This document shows positions 50,688 to 59,230 of a DNA stretch of 64,000 nucleotides, in pieces. Position numbers and translations under genes: made by a program. Each line of letters starts with the position of its first letter. The first letter of the stretch is position 1. Source of the stretch: Novosphingobium resinovorum. Its GTDB lineage: Bacteria; Pseudomonadota; Alphaproteobacteria; Sphingomonadales; Sphingomonadaceae. The DNA lies in NCBI RefSeq assembly GCF_027922145.1, contig NZ_BSFC01000002.1, positions 175,496-239,495 on the forward strand, written 5' to 3'. The notes under the pieces were generated by a model. It ran no database searches and was not told the DNA's origin. It worked only from the letters and a program-made list of their open reading frames with translations.

Positions 50688-51118
50688 TCCAGCTTTCCGA
50701 CGACAAGACCCGCCTCGACGTGGCGCGCGTGCATGGCTGGCTCGCTTCCAGCTACTGGACGCCCGACATCGCGATCGAACAGGTCGAGCGCCAGATCGCG
50801 GGCTCGCACTGTCTCGGGGCCTATCACCCCGAACATGGGCAGGTCGGTTTCGCCCGCATGATCACGGATTACGCCAGCTTCGCCTGGCTCGCCGACGTCT
50901 GGGTGGATGAGCCTGCACGCGGGGCGGGCCTCGGCCGCCGCATGGTGCAATGGTTCCTCGACCATCCTGGCTACGAGACGGTGCGCCGTTTCGCGCTGAC
51001 CACCGCCGACGCGCACGGTGTCTACGCCGCGCTCGGCTTCAATCCGCTGATGCGGCCCGAGCGGCTGATGGAGCGTCTCTCGCCCGCCTTCGCCGTGCAG
51101 TTGCAGGTGGCGTCATGA
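50684..51118 (+). CDS. GNAT-family N-acetyltransferase
   Basis: The product has 144 residues. A single GNAT domain: [20 protein letters not shown] at the start, [40 protein letters not shown] with the acetyl-CoA loop (R-G-A-G-L-G-R), and [17 protein letters not shown] at the end. The substrate is unknown. It is inserted between metX and metW with 4-bp overlaps on both sides (ATGA), so it is translated with them and may act on an amino acid or a small-molecule intermediate of methionine metabolism. Confidence 0.9.
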   Translation: MIQLSDDKTRLDVARVHGWLASSYWTPDIAIEQVERQIAGSHCLGAYHPEHGQVGFARMITDYASFAWLADVWVDEPARGAGLGRRMVQWFLDHPGYETVRRFALTTADAHGVYAALGFNPLMRPERLMERLSPAFAVQLQVAS

Positions 51119-51726
51119 CCCCCGCGATGAAGACCGGCCTGCGCCCGGACCTTGCGATCATCGCCGAGAACGTCGCGCTGGATTCCAGCGTACTCGACGT
51201 CGGCTGCGGCGACGGCACCTTGATGCAGGCCCTGCGCGACGGTTCAGGCTGCGCCACGCGCGGTATGGAGATCGACGCGCTGAACGTAGGCGCCTGCGTG
51301 GCCAAGGGCCTCTCGGTGATTCAGGGCGATGCCGACAAGGACCTTGCGTTCTATCCCGACAAGTCGGTGGACTACGCGATCCTGTCGCAGACGCTGCAGA
51401 CGACGATGCGGCCGGACATGGTGCTGGAGGAACTGCTGCGCATCGGCCGCAAGGCCTTCGTCAGCTTCCCGAACTTCGCGCACTGGCGGGTCCGCACCTC
51501 GCTGCTGTGGAACGGCCGCATGCCGGTGACGCGCCTGCTGCCGATCGCCTGGTACGAGACGCCCAACATCCACCACCTGACGGTGAACGATTTCCGCGCG
51601 CTGCTGCAGGAACGCGGGATCACGGTGGAGGGACGCTGGTTCCTTTCAGGCGATACCCAGTGCAGCGCGGCGGCGGCGAACTTCCGCGCCGAGCACGCGG
51701 TGTTCCTGCTCTCGCGCGGGGGCTGA
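51115..51726 (+). CDS. metW: MetW methyltransferase-fold partner of MetX
   Basis: The product has 203 residues. SAM-type Rossmann motif I is VLDVGCGDGTLMQALRD, then GMEIDALNVGACVAKGLSVI and DYAILSQTLQTTMRPDMVLE. The MetW-specific AFVSFPNFAHWRVRTSLLWN and PIAWYETPNIHHLTVNDFRA follow. MetW cooperates with MetX in homoserine acylation. The ATG at 51115 overlaps the GNAT stop; ATG 51127 is an alternative. Confidence 0.93.
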   Translation: MTPAMKTGLRPDLAIIAENVALDSSVLDVGCGDGTLMQALRDGSGCATRGMEIDALNVGACVAKGLSVIQGDADKDLAFYPDKSVDYAILSQTLQTTMRPDMVLEELLRIGRKAFVSFPNFAHWRVRTSLLWNGRMPVTRLLPIAWYETPNIHHLTVNDFRALLQERGITVEGRWFLSGDTQCSAAAANFRAEHAVFLLSRGG

Positions 51727-51813
51727 GCCGCGAGGGTTGCCTTGCTGGGCGAGGCATGATTCTCTCTCGGAACCGGCGGGCCGGGTTGCCCGCGCTCTTC
51801 CGGGAGACGACCC

Positions 51814-52503
51814 TTGCGAATTGACGCCTCGAAAGCCGTCGGAGCCTATGCTGCAGTGATGACGCTGGCGACGGTGTGGCTCGGCCTCACCGCCGTTTCG
51901 GCGCCTGCCACCAAATTCGAAACCATCGACGTCCAGCGCATCAACGTGCGCGAACCCGACGGCACCTTGCGCATGACGATCTCCGGCAAGGCCCGCATTC
52001 CCGGCCTGATCCTTGGCGGGGTCGAGCATCCGCACCCGAACCGGCAGGAAGCGGGGATGATCTTCTTCAACGATCAGGGCGACGAGAACGGCGGCCTCGT
52101 TTTCGACGGCGGGATGAAGAACGGCGTGCCCACAAACGGCGGCAGCCTGACCTTCGATCGCTACCACCAGGACCAGACGCTGCAGATGGTGAGCACTGAG
52201 GAGGGCAAGGCGCGCCGTGTCGGCGTCATCGTCACCGATCGCCCGGACAGGCTGATGGACGTGGCGGCGGGGCGCCGCCTGCGCGACATGGCGCCGGGGC
52301 CGGAGCGGGCCCGGCTGCTGGCCGAGGCAGGCTTCGAATCGGCCCGTCGCATCTGGCTCGGCCGCGATGCGACGGGAGAGGCATCGCTGGTGCTGAGCGA
52401 TGCCGAAGGCCGCCCGCGACTGACACTGGGCGTGGGTGCAGACGGGACGCCGGGGGTGAGGCTGCTCGATCCCGCAGGCAACGTCACCCGCGAGATCAAG
52501 TGA
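51814..52503 (+). CDS. Conserved exported or anchored protein of unknown function
   Basis: The product has 229 residues. The TTG at 51814, preceded by GGGAG, gives an N-terminal hydrophobic segment (AVGAYAAVMTLATVWLGLTA) and then TKFETIDVQRINVREPDGTL. Two similar repeats of the type RINV.E.DGTLRM.ISGK and GRPRLTLGVGADGTPGVRLL suggest beta-rich modules. The first carries ARIPGLILGGVEHPHPNRQE and MIFFNDQGDENGGLVFDGG. No enzyme family is recognised. It is separated from metW by 87 bp and could be in its own unit. It is likely an extracytoplasmic protein. Confidence 0.75.
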   Translation: MRIDASKAVGAYAAVMTLATVWLGLTAVSAPATKFETIDVQRINVREPDGTLRMTISGKARIPGLILGGVEHPHPNRQEAGMIFFNDQGDENGGLVFDGGMKNGVPTNGGSLTFDRYHQDQTLQMVSTEEGKARRVGVIVTDRPDRLMDVAAGRRLRDMAPGPERARLLAEAGFESARRIWLGRDATGEASLVLSDAEGRPRLTLGVGADGTPGVRLLDPAGNVTREIK

Positions 52504-52506
52504 GCG

Positions 52507-53136
52507 TCAGTGCGGCCGCGCTTTCAGCAGCGCCAGCCCAAAGCCGATGAAGAACACGCCGGTCACCCGGTTGAACGCCTGCTTGATCGCGGGGCGCGTG
52601 AGGTAGCCCGCCAGCGAACGGCCGCCCAGCGCATAGGCGCAGTACCACCCGGTTTCGATGACGGCGAACGTGCTGAGCAGGATTGCGAACTGCGGCACTT
52701 TGGGCAGCGCGGGGTCGATGAACTGCGGGAAGAAGGCTGCCGCAAAGAGGATCGCCTTGGGATTGCTGATGGCGATCGTGAAGCCGCCCCGGAACACCGC
52801 GAGGCTCGAAGGAGCGGGCGGCAGTTCGCCCTCGGTGGGGTCGAGCGGTGCCACGGGCGAGCGCCAGGACTTCACCCCGAGGTACACCAGATAGGCCACA
52901 CCGGCATAGCGCAGCACTTCGAACGAACCCGGGAGCGCCAGCAGCAGCGTCGTCAGTCCGGCGGCGGAGGAACCCATCAGCAGGAAGATCGCGCAGAGGC
53001 ACCCCGCCATCGCGATCGTGCTGCGCCGCGCGCCCATCTCGACGCTGCGCGACAGGACGTGGAGCATGTTCGGCCCCGGCGTACCGGAAACCACGAAGAC
53101 GGCGGCGACGAAAAGCCACCAGGTATGAAGCGTCAC
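52507..53136 (-). CDS. LysE/RhtB family amino-acid exporter
   Basis: The product has 209 residues with five or six spans. It starts HTWWLFVAAVFVVSGTPGPN, whose GTPGPNML is the family signature. Then come LCAIFLLMGSSAAGLTTLLL, VLRYAGVAYLVYLGVKSWRS, GGFTIAISNPKAILFAAAFF, and a C-terminal pair (GVFFIGFGLALLKARPH). Such transporters export homoserine, threonine, leucine or lysine. The nearby metX genes would make homoserine or its lactone a sensible cargo, but that is inference. It is convergent with the gene before it. Confidence 0.92.
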   Translation of the reverse strand: MTLHTWWLFVAAVFVVSGTPGPNMLHVLSRSVEMGARRSTIAMAGCLCAIFLLMGSSAAGLTTLLLALPGSFEVLRYAGVAYLVYLGVKSWRSPVAPLDPTEGELPPAPSSLAVFRGGFTIAISNPKAILFAAAFFPQFIDPALPKVPQFAILLSTFAVIETGWYCAYALGGRSLAGYLTRPAIKQAFNRVTGVFFIGFGLALLKARPH

Positions 53137-53460
53137 GGTGCGCAGGTCCTTGCACGGGATTGAAGAAGGCGCGGCTTATGCCCGAGGTGCGGACAAGGCA
53201 ACACCAGTGGCACAAGCTGCAAGATAATCGCTGCCCTTTCGCTTGACCGGAGCCTGCCCGGCTGCGAGGTGCGCCGCCTTCTGCCGGGCGCCTCGCCGCG
53301 CCCGCAGCTGACAGACCGGCCAAGGGCGCAGCATCGCCCCCTCCATGCCGAGCCGGTCGTCCATCCCGTGGAGACGATTCCCGACCAGGCCGACGGCCGC
53401 GTATCCCATTCGTATTCGGGAGGGCGTCCGGCGACCGTGACCCGAATCGACGAGTATGAC

Positions 53461-54213
53461 ATGACCCTGAAGACCACTCCCGCCGCGCACGCGGTGCAGC
53501 TTATCGACGCCGTTTTTCCCGGCGACACCAACCACCATGGCACCCTGTTCGGCGGCGTCGCGCTGGCGCACATGGACAAGATCGCCTTCCTCGTCGCCGC
53601 CCGCCATGCCCGCGCGCCTTTCGTCACCGCGCGGACCGAGCGCATCGACTTCGAGAACCCCGGCCGCATCGGTGATCTGATCGAGGCGACCGGCCTGATC
53701 ACCCGCGTCGGCACCCGATCGGTCGATGTCGAAGTGGAACTGGTCGCCGAAAACCCGCTCACCGGCGAGCGCCGCCTTTGCACGCGCGGCCTTTTCGTCC
53801 TCGTCGCGCCCAAGGGGCCGGATACGAAGCTCCCGTTCCCGCCGCTGCCCGAGCCCGCGCCTTCGGTGGAGACCGGGCGGCTGCACATGGTCGACATGGT
53901 GTTCCCGGCGCAGACCAACCACTACGGCTCGCTGTTCGGCGGCGACGCGCTCAAGATGATGGGGCGCGCCGCCTTCATCGCATCGAGCCGCCACATGCGC
54001 CGCCCGATGATCATGGGCACGTCCGACCGCATCGATTTCAAGTCGCCGATCCGCGAGGGCGAGATGATCGAGCTGATCTCCGAGGTCGTCATGGCAGGCC
54101 CCGATTCGGTGCTCATCCGCGTCGAACTCTGGGCCGAGAACCTGATGAACGGCGAACGCCGCCACTCGGCAACCTCGACCTTCACGATGGTCGTGGTGGA
54201 CCGGGCGGCGTGA
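53461..54213 (+). CDS. Double-hotdog acyl-CoA thioesterase
   Basis: The product has 250 residues and contains two hotdog domains in tandem. The first has VFPGDTNHHGTLFGGVALAH and ERIDFENPGRIGDLIEATGL; the second has VFPAQTNHYGSLFGGDALKM and DRIDFKSPIREGEMIELISE. The NHxG(T/S)LFGG motif is the acyl-CoA thioesterase II/YciA-type signature, with catalytic Asn/Asp residues in each half. The ATG at 53461 begins the first domain; a GTG at 53437 in frame is an alternative. It hydrolyses acyl-CoA, probably of medium or long chains, in the cytoplasm. Confidence 0.9.
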   Translation: MTLKTTPAAHAVQLIDAVFPGDTNHHGTLFGGVALAHMDKIAFLVAARHARAPFVTARTERIDFENPGRIGDLIEATGLITRVGTRSVDVEVELVAENPLTGERRLCTRGLFVLVAPKGPDTKLPFPPLPEPAPSVETGRLHMVDMVFPAQTNHYGSLFGGDALKMMGRAAFIASSRHMRRPMIMGTSDRIDFKSPIREGEMIELISEVVMAGPDSVLIRVELWAENLMNGERRHSATSTFTMVVVDRAA

Positions 54214-54241
54214 TCACCCTCTTCGACATGCTTCCAATTTT

Positions 54242-54328
54242 CGTCATCCCCGCGAAGGCGGGGACCCAACTGATGCCCGTGCAACATGAAGCATCGGGAG
54301 ATGGGTTCCCGCCTTCGCGGGGATGACG
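54242..54328. repeat. Family B palindromic element
   Basis: CGTCATCCCCGCGAAGGCGG with GGACCCAACTG on the left and the inverted GGTTCCCGCCTTCGCGGGGA arm on the right. It lies between the convergent thioesterase and VOC genes. Confidence 0.9.
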
Positions 54329-54354
54329 GCGGCATAGTCGCAGGCGATCACACT

Positions 54355-54741
54355 TCAGCCCATGCTCAGCCCGGAATAGACGCCGAGCTTGTTGCCGTCG
54401 GGGTCGCGCAGGTAGGCCCCGAAGGCGCCGCGCGCCTGCGGCTTGGCCTCGGGGGCGCCTTCGTCGGTGCCGCCGTTGGCCAGGCCCGCCGCGTGCCAAG
54501 TCCTGACCGCATCCTGATCCGGCGCGTCGAACAGGATCGTGCCGCCATTGCCGTGCGTGCACGCCTCGCCGTCGCGCGCCGGGCCGAGCAGGAAGCGCAC
54601 GCCGCCAAGGTCCCACATTACGATCGGGTACTGATCGGGCGTCGAGCAGGGTGCGAGGCCCAGCGCACCGAAGGTCGCGTCATAGAACGCGCGGGTTCTG
54701 GCAAGGTCGTTCGACCCGAGGCGGATTGACTTGAGCAGCAC
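54355..54741 (-). CDS. VOC superfamily protein (glyoxalase/bleomycin-resistance fold)
   Basis: The product has 128 residues. LLKSIRLGSNDLARTRAFYD is the usual first beta-alpha unit, and YPIVMWDLGGVRFLLGPARD and GTILFDAPDQDAVRTWHAAG follow. FGAYLRDPDGNKLGVYSGLS is the C-terminal DPxGN motif of VOC proteins. The first metal ligand position is not clearly His or Glu here, so catalytic activity is uncertain. It stands alone and could be a small-molecule binding protein. Confidence 0.88.
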   Translation of the reverse strand: MLLKSIRLGSNDLARTRAFYDATFGALGLAPCSTPDQYPIVMWDLGGVRFLLGPARDGEACTHGNGGTILFDAPDQDAVRTWHAAGLANGGTDEGAPEAKPQARGAFGAYLRDPDGNKLGVYSGLSMG

Positions 54742-54916
54742 GGTTTCCTCTCCCTTTCCCGTTTGCGGAGAGAGTGTCGGCGCGCACGGCAGGGGTCAAC
54801 GAGCGGAGGCGCAGGGGCGCGAGATATCGCGCAACGGATGGAGCGCGGACTTATCCACCTGATTCCCGCCTCCGTGAAATGGACGGGGCCGTGCCCTTTC
54901 GGCATTCCGGATCGCC

Positions 54917-55588
54917 ATGTGGCACATCTATCAGTTCCCGCTCTGCCCCTTCAGTCGCAAGGTCCGGCTGCTCATGGCAGAAAAGGGCATCGCGTACGAA
55001 CTCCAGACCGCGCGACCGTGGGAAGGCGAGGATCGCCTCTTCGCGATGAACCCGGCCGGACGCACGCCGGTGATCCGTGAAACCGACAAGGGCCTCGTGC
55101 TGTCGGACAGTCGCGCGATCTGCGAATACTTCGAGGAGACGGTGGATCGCTATCCGCTGATCAGCGGCACCCCCCAGCAGCGGGCCGAGATCCGCCGCCT
55201 GATCGCGATGTTCGACGAGAACTTCTACAACGACGTTTCCGGCCCGCTGCTGCTGGAGCGGATGAAGAAGCGCCTCGTGTTCCGCCAGGCGCCCGATGCC
55301 AAGGCGTTGCGCGAATCGATGAAGCTGGCGCACGACTACATCGACTACATCGACTACCTGATCGACAACCGGCCCTGGCTTGCCGGCGCGACGATGACGC
55401 TGGCGGACCTCGCGGCGGCGGCGCAGCTGTCGGTGGCGGACTATCTCGGCGGCCTCGACTGGTCGAGCCACGAGCAGGCGCGCGGCTGGTATCTGGTGAT
55501 GAAGTCGCGGCCCTCGTTCCGGCCGCTGCTGTCGGAGCGCATGGAAGTGATCCAGCCGCCCAGCCACTACGCTGAAGTGGACGCCTGA
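54917..55588 (+). CDS. Glutathione S-transferase family protein
   Basis: The product has 223 residues. The N-terminal thioredoxin-like domain has YQFPLCPFSRKVRLLMAEKG, with a CPFS active-site motif like that of beta/omega-type GSTs, and the glutathione-site region PAGRTPVIRE and LSDSRAICEYFEE. The helical C-terminal domain contains NRPWLAGATMTLADLAAAAQ. Such proteins conjugate glutathione or reduce small disulfides. No operon partner is visible. Confidence 0.92.
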   Translation: MWHIYQFPLCPFSRKVRLLMAEKGIAYELQTARPWEGEDRLFAMNPAGRTPVIRETDKGLVLSDSRAICEYFEETVDRYPLISGTPQQRAEIRRLIAMFDENFYNDVSGPLLLERMKKRLVFRQAPDAKALRESMKLAHDYIDYIDYLIDNRPWLAGATMTLADLAAAAQLSVADYLGGLDWSSHEQARGWYLVMKSRPSFRPLLSERMEVIQPPSHYAEVDA

Positions 55589-55628
55589 GCGGAACTGCCA
55601 CGCAGACGATTGCCTTCAATTCCACCGC

Positions 55629-55715
55629 CGTCATTCCCGCGAAGGCGGGAACCCATTTCCTGACTGAGCCTGTTGCACCGGCATCAGATGGGTCCCCGCC
55701 TTCGCGGGGATGACG
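55629..55715. repeat. Family B palindromic element
   Basis: CGTCATTCCCGCGAAGGCGG and AACCCATTTCC, with the inverted GATGGGTCCCCGCCTTCGCG and GGGATGACG at the other end. It lies between the convergent GST and 5'-nucleotidase genes. Confidence 0.9.
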
Positions 55716-55721
55716 ATGAGG

Positions 55722-57482
55722 TTACTTGTCGAGGCGAACGGTGCGCTCTTCCTTGGGCACCTGACGCACCGGCACGGCGGCGAGCCACTGCTGGAACGCC
55801 TCGTTGTCGATCATGCCGCGCGTGATCTCGGTGCCCTGCTTGAAGGTCGCGAAGCCGTCGCCGCCTTCGGCGAGGAAGTTGACCACGGTGACGCGGTACT
55901 TCGCGGCAGGGGCGAGCGGCTTGCCGTTCAGCGTCAGCGACACCACGCGGCTGCCCGAGGGACGGCGCATGTCGTACGAGAACTTCAGGCCGGCCGAGGG
56001 CGCCAGCGCCTGCTTGTCGCCCGCGTCGTCGAGCCCGTCCTCGATCACCGCGCGGACCTGCGCGCCGGTCAGCGTCATCGTCACCAGTTCATTGTTGAAG
56101 GGCTGCGTCGCGTAGACCTGCCCGAAAGTGACGGTGCCGTCCGGCGCCGGGTCGATCGGGGCGCGGATGCCGAAGGGGTTGGTGAAGGCGATCTGCGCGC
56201 CCGCAGCCCGGGTGCCCGCGAGCTGCGAATCGGCAACCAGGTTGCCGAGGTCGCCGCCGCTGGCGCTCTCGCTGCTGCCCTTCGCCGCCGGGCCTGACAT
56301 CTTGCCGACGGGGCGCTGGATCAGCCCTGCCGCATCCTTCACGTAGCCCGCGACATAATCGGCCACGTCCGCACGCGGCTGGAACTGCGGGTAGGCGGTG
56401 GTATTCGGCACGTCGCCCCGGCCGCTGGTGTAGCCCGGCGACTGGACGATCACGTTGCGGGCCTTCTTGGCGATGACCTTGTGGCTGGCGGGGTCGATGG
56501 TGAGGGTGATGTCGGTCACCAGCTTGCCGTAGACGCCCGCGCTGGTCAGCAGGATCGGCGAGCCGTCGCCCGACTGGCCGTACTGGCACACGTACTGCCA
56601 GTGCGTGTGCCCCGAGACGACGAGATCGACGCCGGGGTTCAGCTTGTCGAGGATCGGCTGGATGTCGCCCGCGAAGCCCTCGCACGAATTGGGGTCCTTG
56701 GCAGCCGTCTTGCCGCCCTGGTGGATCAGCACGACGACGGCGTCGGCGCCCTCGGCCTTGAGCACGGGAATCGCCTTGTTGATCGCCTCGGCCTCGTCAC
56801 CGAAGGTCAGTCCCTTGACCATGTCGGGCTGGACGAGCGTGGGGATCGACTTGAGCGAAAGGCCGACGAAGCCGATGGTCACTTTGCTCGCGCCCTCACC
56901 GAAGGTCTTCAGGCCGGTGGCGGGGAACAGCGTCGTGCCGTCGTCCCTGTAGGTCGCGGCGGAGAGATACTTGTAGCTGGCGCCCTTGAACTGCTCGAGC
57001 TGGCAGGGCTGCAGGCGCGTGTTCTTCTCGCAGCCGCCGTTCTGGAGGCGCTGGAGTTCCTTCCAGCCGCGGTCGAACTCGTGATTGCCGACCGCGTTGA
57101 ACTCCAGCCCGATACGGTTCATCACGCCGACCGCCGGTTCGTCGAGGTGGAGCGAGGAGGCCAGCTGCGAGGCGCTGGTGAGGTCGCCCGCCGCGACGAC
57201 GACGTTGTTCGGGTGTTCGGCCTTGAGCGAATCGACCGCCGATGCCAGCCACGCGCCGCCGCCTGCGGGCACGTTAACCGTCTTGCCATCAGGGCCGGGG
57301 GCCTCGACCGAGGCCTTGGGCGGTTCGAGCGCGCCGTGGAAGTCGTTGATGGCGATGATGCCCACTTCCACCGGGGTGGTCGCCGTGACGGGCGCTCCCG
57401 GGCGGGTTGCCTGCGGTGCAGCGCAGGCAGCGGTGAAAGCGAGAGCGAGGAGCGGCAGAGCGCGTAGACGGGGGGAAGTCAT
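55722..57482 (-). CDS. 5'-nucleotidase/UshA-type metallophosphatase lipoprotein
   Basis: The product has 586 residues. The N-terminal signal ALPLLALAFTAAC ends in a likely lipobox Cys (TAAC-A). The calcineurin-like domain has VGIIAINDFHGALEPPKASV, VVAAGDLTSASQLASS, FNAVGNHEFDRGWKELQRL and DLVVSGHTHWQYVCQYG, with all expected His/Asp metal ligands. The C-terminal nucleotidase domain has GDLGNLVADSQLAGTRAAG, FGQVYATQPFNNELVTMTLT and VTVVNFLAEGGDGFATF. It dephosphorylates nucleotides or related phosphate esters outside the cytoplasm. Substrate choice is not fixed by sequence. Confidence 0.93.
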   Translation of the reverse strand: MTSPRLRALPLLALAFTAACAAPQATRPGAPVTATTPVEVGIIAINDFHGALEPPKASVEAPGPDGKTVNVPAGGGAWLASAVDSLKAEHPNNVVVAAGDLTSASQLASSLHLDEPAVGVMNRIGLEFNAVGNHEFDRGWKELQRLQNGGCEKNTRLQPCQLEQFKGASYKYLSAATYRDDGTTLFPATGLKTFGEGASKVTIGFVGLSLKSIPTLVQPDMVKGLTFGDEAEAINKAIPVLKAEGADAVVVLIHQGGKTAAKDPNSCEGFAGDIQPILDKLNPGVDLVVSGHTHWQYVCQYGQSGDGSPILLTSAGVYGKLVTDITLTIDPASHKVIAKKARNVIVQSPGYTSGRGDVPNTTAYPQFQPRADVADYVAGYVKDAAGLIQRPVGKMSGPAAKGSSESASGGDLGNLVADSQLAGTRAAGAQIAFTNPFGIRAPIDPAPDGTVTFGQVYATQPFNNELVTMTLTGAQVRAVIEDGLDDAGDKQALAPSAGLKFSYDMRRPSGSRVVSLTLNGKPLAPAAKYRVTVVNFLAEGGDGFATFKQGTEITRGMIDNEAFQQWLAAVPVRQVPKEERTVRLDK

Positions 57483-57550
57483 GACCCGGCTCTATCGCAC
57501 TGCAATATGACGGGCCAAGGGCCAATTTCGCTGATGGCCTGTGCGAATTG

Positions 57551-57952
57551 TCAGCGCACCTGATCCTCCAGCGCATGCATGGCGTCGTCGGACAGGCCGA
57601 AATGGTGGCCTACCTCGTGGATCACCACATGCGCGACGAGGTCTTCCAGATCCACCTCGGTCTCGCACCATTCGGCGAGAAGGGGCTGGCGATAGAGCGT
57701 GATGCGCGGCGGGAATTCGCCCGAGATCCACACCGAATCGGTGTCCATCGACCGGCCGTGATAGAGTCCGGTCAGTTCCCAGGCATCCTCGATGCCCATG
57801 GCGCCCAGCGTTTCCTCGTCCGCGAATTCCTCGATGTGGACGGTGATCCCGTCGAGGTGTTGCGCGAAGGGCGCAGGAATCCGCGCGAAGGCGGCGTGGG
57901 CGAGGCGCTCGAACTCGGCGGCGGAGGGGGGAGGGCCGAATGTGCGGGTCAT
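57551..57952 (-). CDS. Small zincin metallopeptidase (PF06262-type)
   Basis: The product has 133 residues. AEFERLAHAAFARIPAPFAQ leads to the conserved ITVHIEEFADEETLGAMGI and LVAHVVIHEVGHHFGLSDDA, where HEVGHHFGLSD is the HExxHxxGxxD-type zinc site. The ATG at 57952 is chosen because the frame upstream runs into tandem repeats translated as repeated LLPSRLREGDP. Proteins of this family occur in most alphaproteobacteria and their substrate is unknown. Confidence 0.9.
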   Translation of the reverse strand: MTRTFGPPPSAAEFERLAHAAFARIPAPFAQHLDGITVHIEEFADEETLGAMGIEDAWELTGLYHGRSMDTDSVWISGEFPPRITLYRQPLLAEWCETEVDLEDLVAHVVIHEVGHHFGLSDDAMHALEDQVR

Positions 57953-57976
57953 GGGTGGAGGTATGCCCACCCCCGG

Positions 57977-58106
57977 CCCCTCCCGCAAGCGGGAGGGGAG
58001 CAACACAGGATCGCCCTCCCGCAGGCGGGAGGGGAGCAACACAGGATCGCCCTCCCGCAGGCGGGAGGGGAGCAACACAGGATCGCCCTCCCGCAGGCGG
58101 GAGGGC
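57977..58106. repeat. 36-bp tandem array with four palindromes
   Basis: A 20-bp palindrome (CCCTCCCGCAGGCGGGAGGG) recurs at about 57977, 58014, 58050 and 58086. It is separated each time by the same GGAGCAACACAGGATCG-like spacer, giving a 36-bp period. The first copy has a variant AAG centre. It lies between the divergent zincin and nagZ genes, so it may hold several hairpins in their leaders. Confidence 0.9.
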
Positions 58107-58218
58107 CGGCAGGCTTGGCGGTTTACCGCCTAGCCGAACGGGGTGGGCATCACACCATCCACACCCGCATCGTCCCCCATTCTTGCGAAACCGCCGCCAT
58201 TCTGCGACCAAAACACGC

Positions 58219-59229
58219 ATGGTTCCGGCAATCTTCGGCCTCTCCGGCCTGACCCTCGGCGACGACGAACGCGCCTTCTTCCGCGACGCCGATCCGGCGG
58301 GCTACATCCTGTTCGGCCGCAACGTCGAAAGCCGTGCGCAAGTCCGCGCCTTGACCGACGAACTGCGCTCCATCCACGGGCGCGAGCATCTGTTCGTCTG
58401 CATCGACCAGGAAGGCGGCCGCGTCGCCCGAATGAAGCCGCCGACCTGGAGCGCCTATCCGCCCGGCGAGGCGTTCGACCGGCTCTACGACCTTGCCCCC
58501 GCCAGCGCCATCGAGGCGGCGCGGGTGAACGCGCAGGCGCTCGGCCTTGACCTTGCCGAAGTCGGCGTCAGCGTGGACTGCCACCCCTCGCTCGACGTGC
58601 GCCAGCCGGGCGCGCACGACGTTATCGGCGACCGCGCGCTGGGTGCCGAGCCGATGCGGGTGGCGGCGCTGGGCCGCGCGATCCTCGACGGCTTCGCGCG
58701 CTCGGGCGTCGCGGGCTGCATCAAGCACATCCCCGGCCACGGCCGCGCGATGGCGGACAGCCACAAGGAATTGCCCACCGTCACTGCCTCCGCCGAGGAA
58801 CTGGAACTCGACCTCGCCCCGTTCCGCGCGCTGGCCAAGGCGCCGATCGGGATGACCGCACACGTGCGCTACACCGCGTGGGATGCCGAGAACCCTGGCA
58901 CCCTCTCGCCTTTCGTGATCGGCGAGATCATCCGCAAGACCATCGGTTTTTCGGGTCTGCTGCTGACCGACGATCTCGATATGCAGGCCCTTTCCGGCAG
59001 CGTGCCGGAACTGGCGGCGCAGGCGATCGCGGCGGGCTGCGACATCGCGCTCAACTGCTGGGCGAAGATGGACGACATGGTCGGCATCGCCAAGGCCCTG
59101 CCGGTCATGGCCGAGGAAACCGCCGCCCGTCTCGACCATGCGCTGGCCGGAACCGGCCCCGCGACAGCGGCCGATCACGCCGAACTGCTGGCGAAGCGCG
59201 ACGCCCTGCTGGCGCTGCGGGCGGCCTGA
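58219..59229 (+). CDS. nagZ: Beta-N-acetylhexosaminidase (NagZ)
   Basis: The product has 336 residues, the usual size for cytoplasmic NagZ. Family GH3: VPAIFGLSGLTLGDDERAFF, FVCIDQEGGRVARMKPPTW, GLDLAEVGVSVDCHPSLDVR, the KHIPGHGRAMADSHKELP loop carrying the catalytic His, and GFSGLLLTDDLDMQALSG with the catalytic Asp. It removes GlcNAc from muropeptides in peptidoglycan recycling. The ATG at 58219 starts the domain. It is the first gene of nagZ-scpA-scpB, with scpA starting 2 bp after its stop. Confidence 0.95.
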   Translation: MVPAIFGLSGLTLGDDERAFFRDADPAGYILFGRNVESRAQVRALTDELRSIHGREHLFVCIDQEGGRVARMKPPTWSAYPPGEAFDRLYDLAPASAIEAARVNAQALGLDLAEVGVSVDCHPSLDVRQPGAHDVIGDRALGAEPMRVAALGRAILDGFARSGVAGCIKHIPGHGRAMADSHKELPTVTASAEELELDLAPFRALAKAPIGMTAHVRYTAWDAENPGTLSPFVIGEIIRKTIGFSGLLLTDDLDMQALSGSVPELAAQAIAAGCDIALNCWAKMDDMVGIAKALPVMAEETAARLDHALAGTGPATAADHAELLAKRDALLALRAA

Positions 59230-59230
59230 C

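Noticed and set aside
57977..58106. Possible short CRISPR array (36-bp period)
   Set aside because: The whole unit is repeated, including the part that would be a spacer; there are only four copies, and no cas gene or leader is present.
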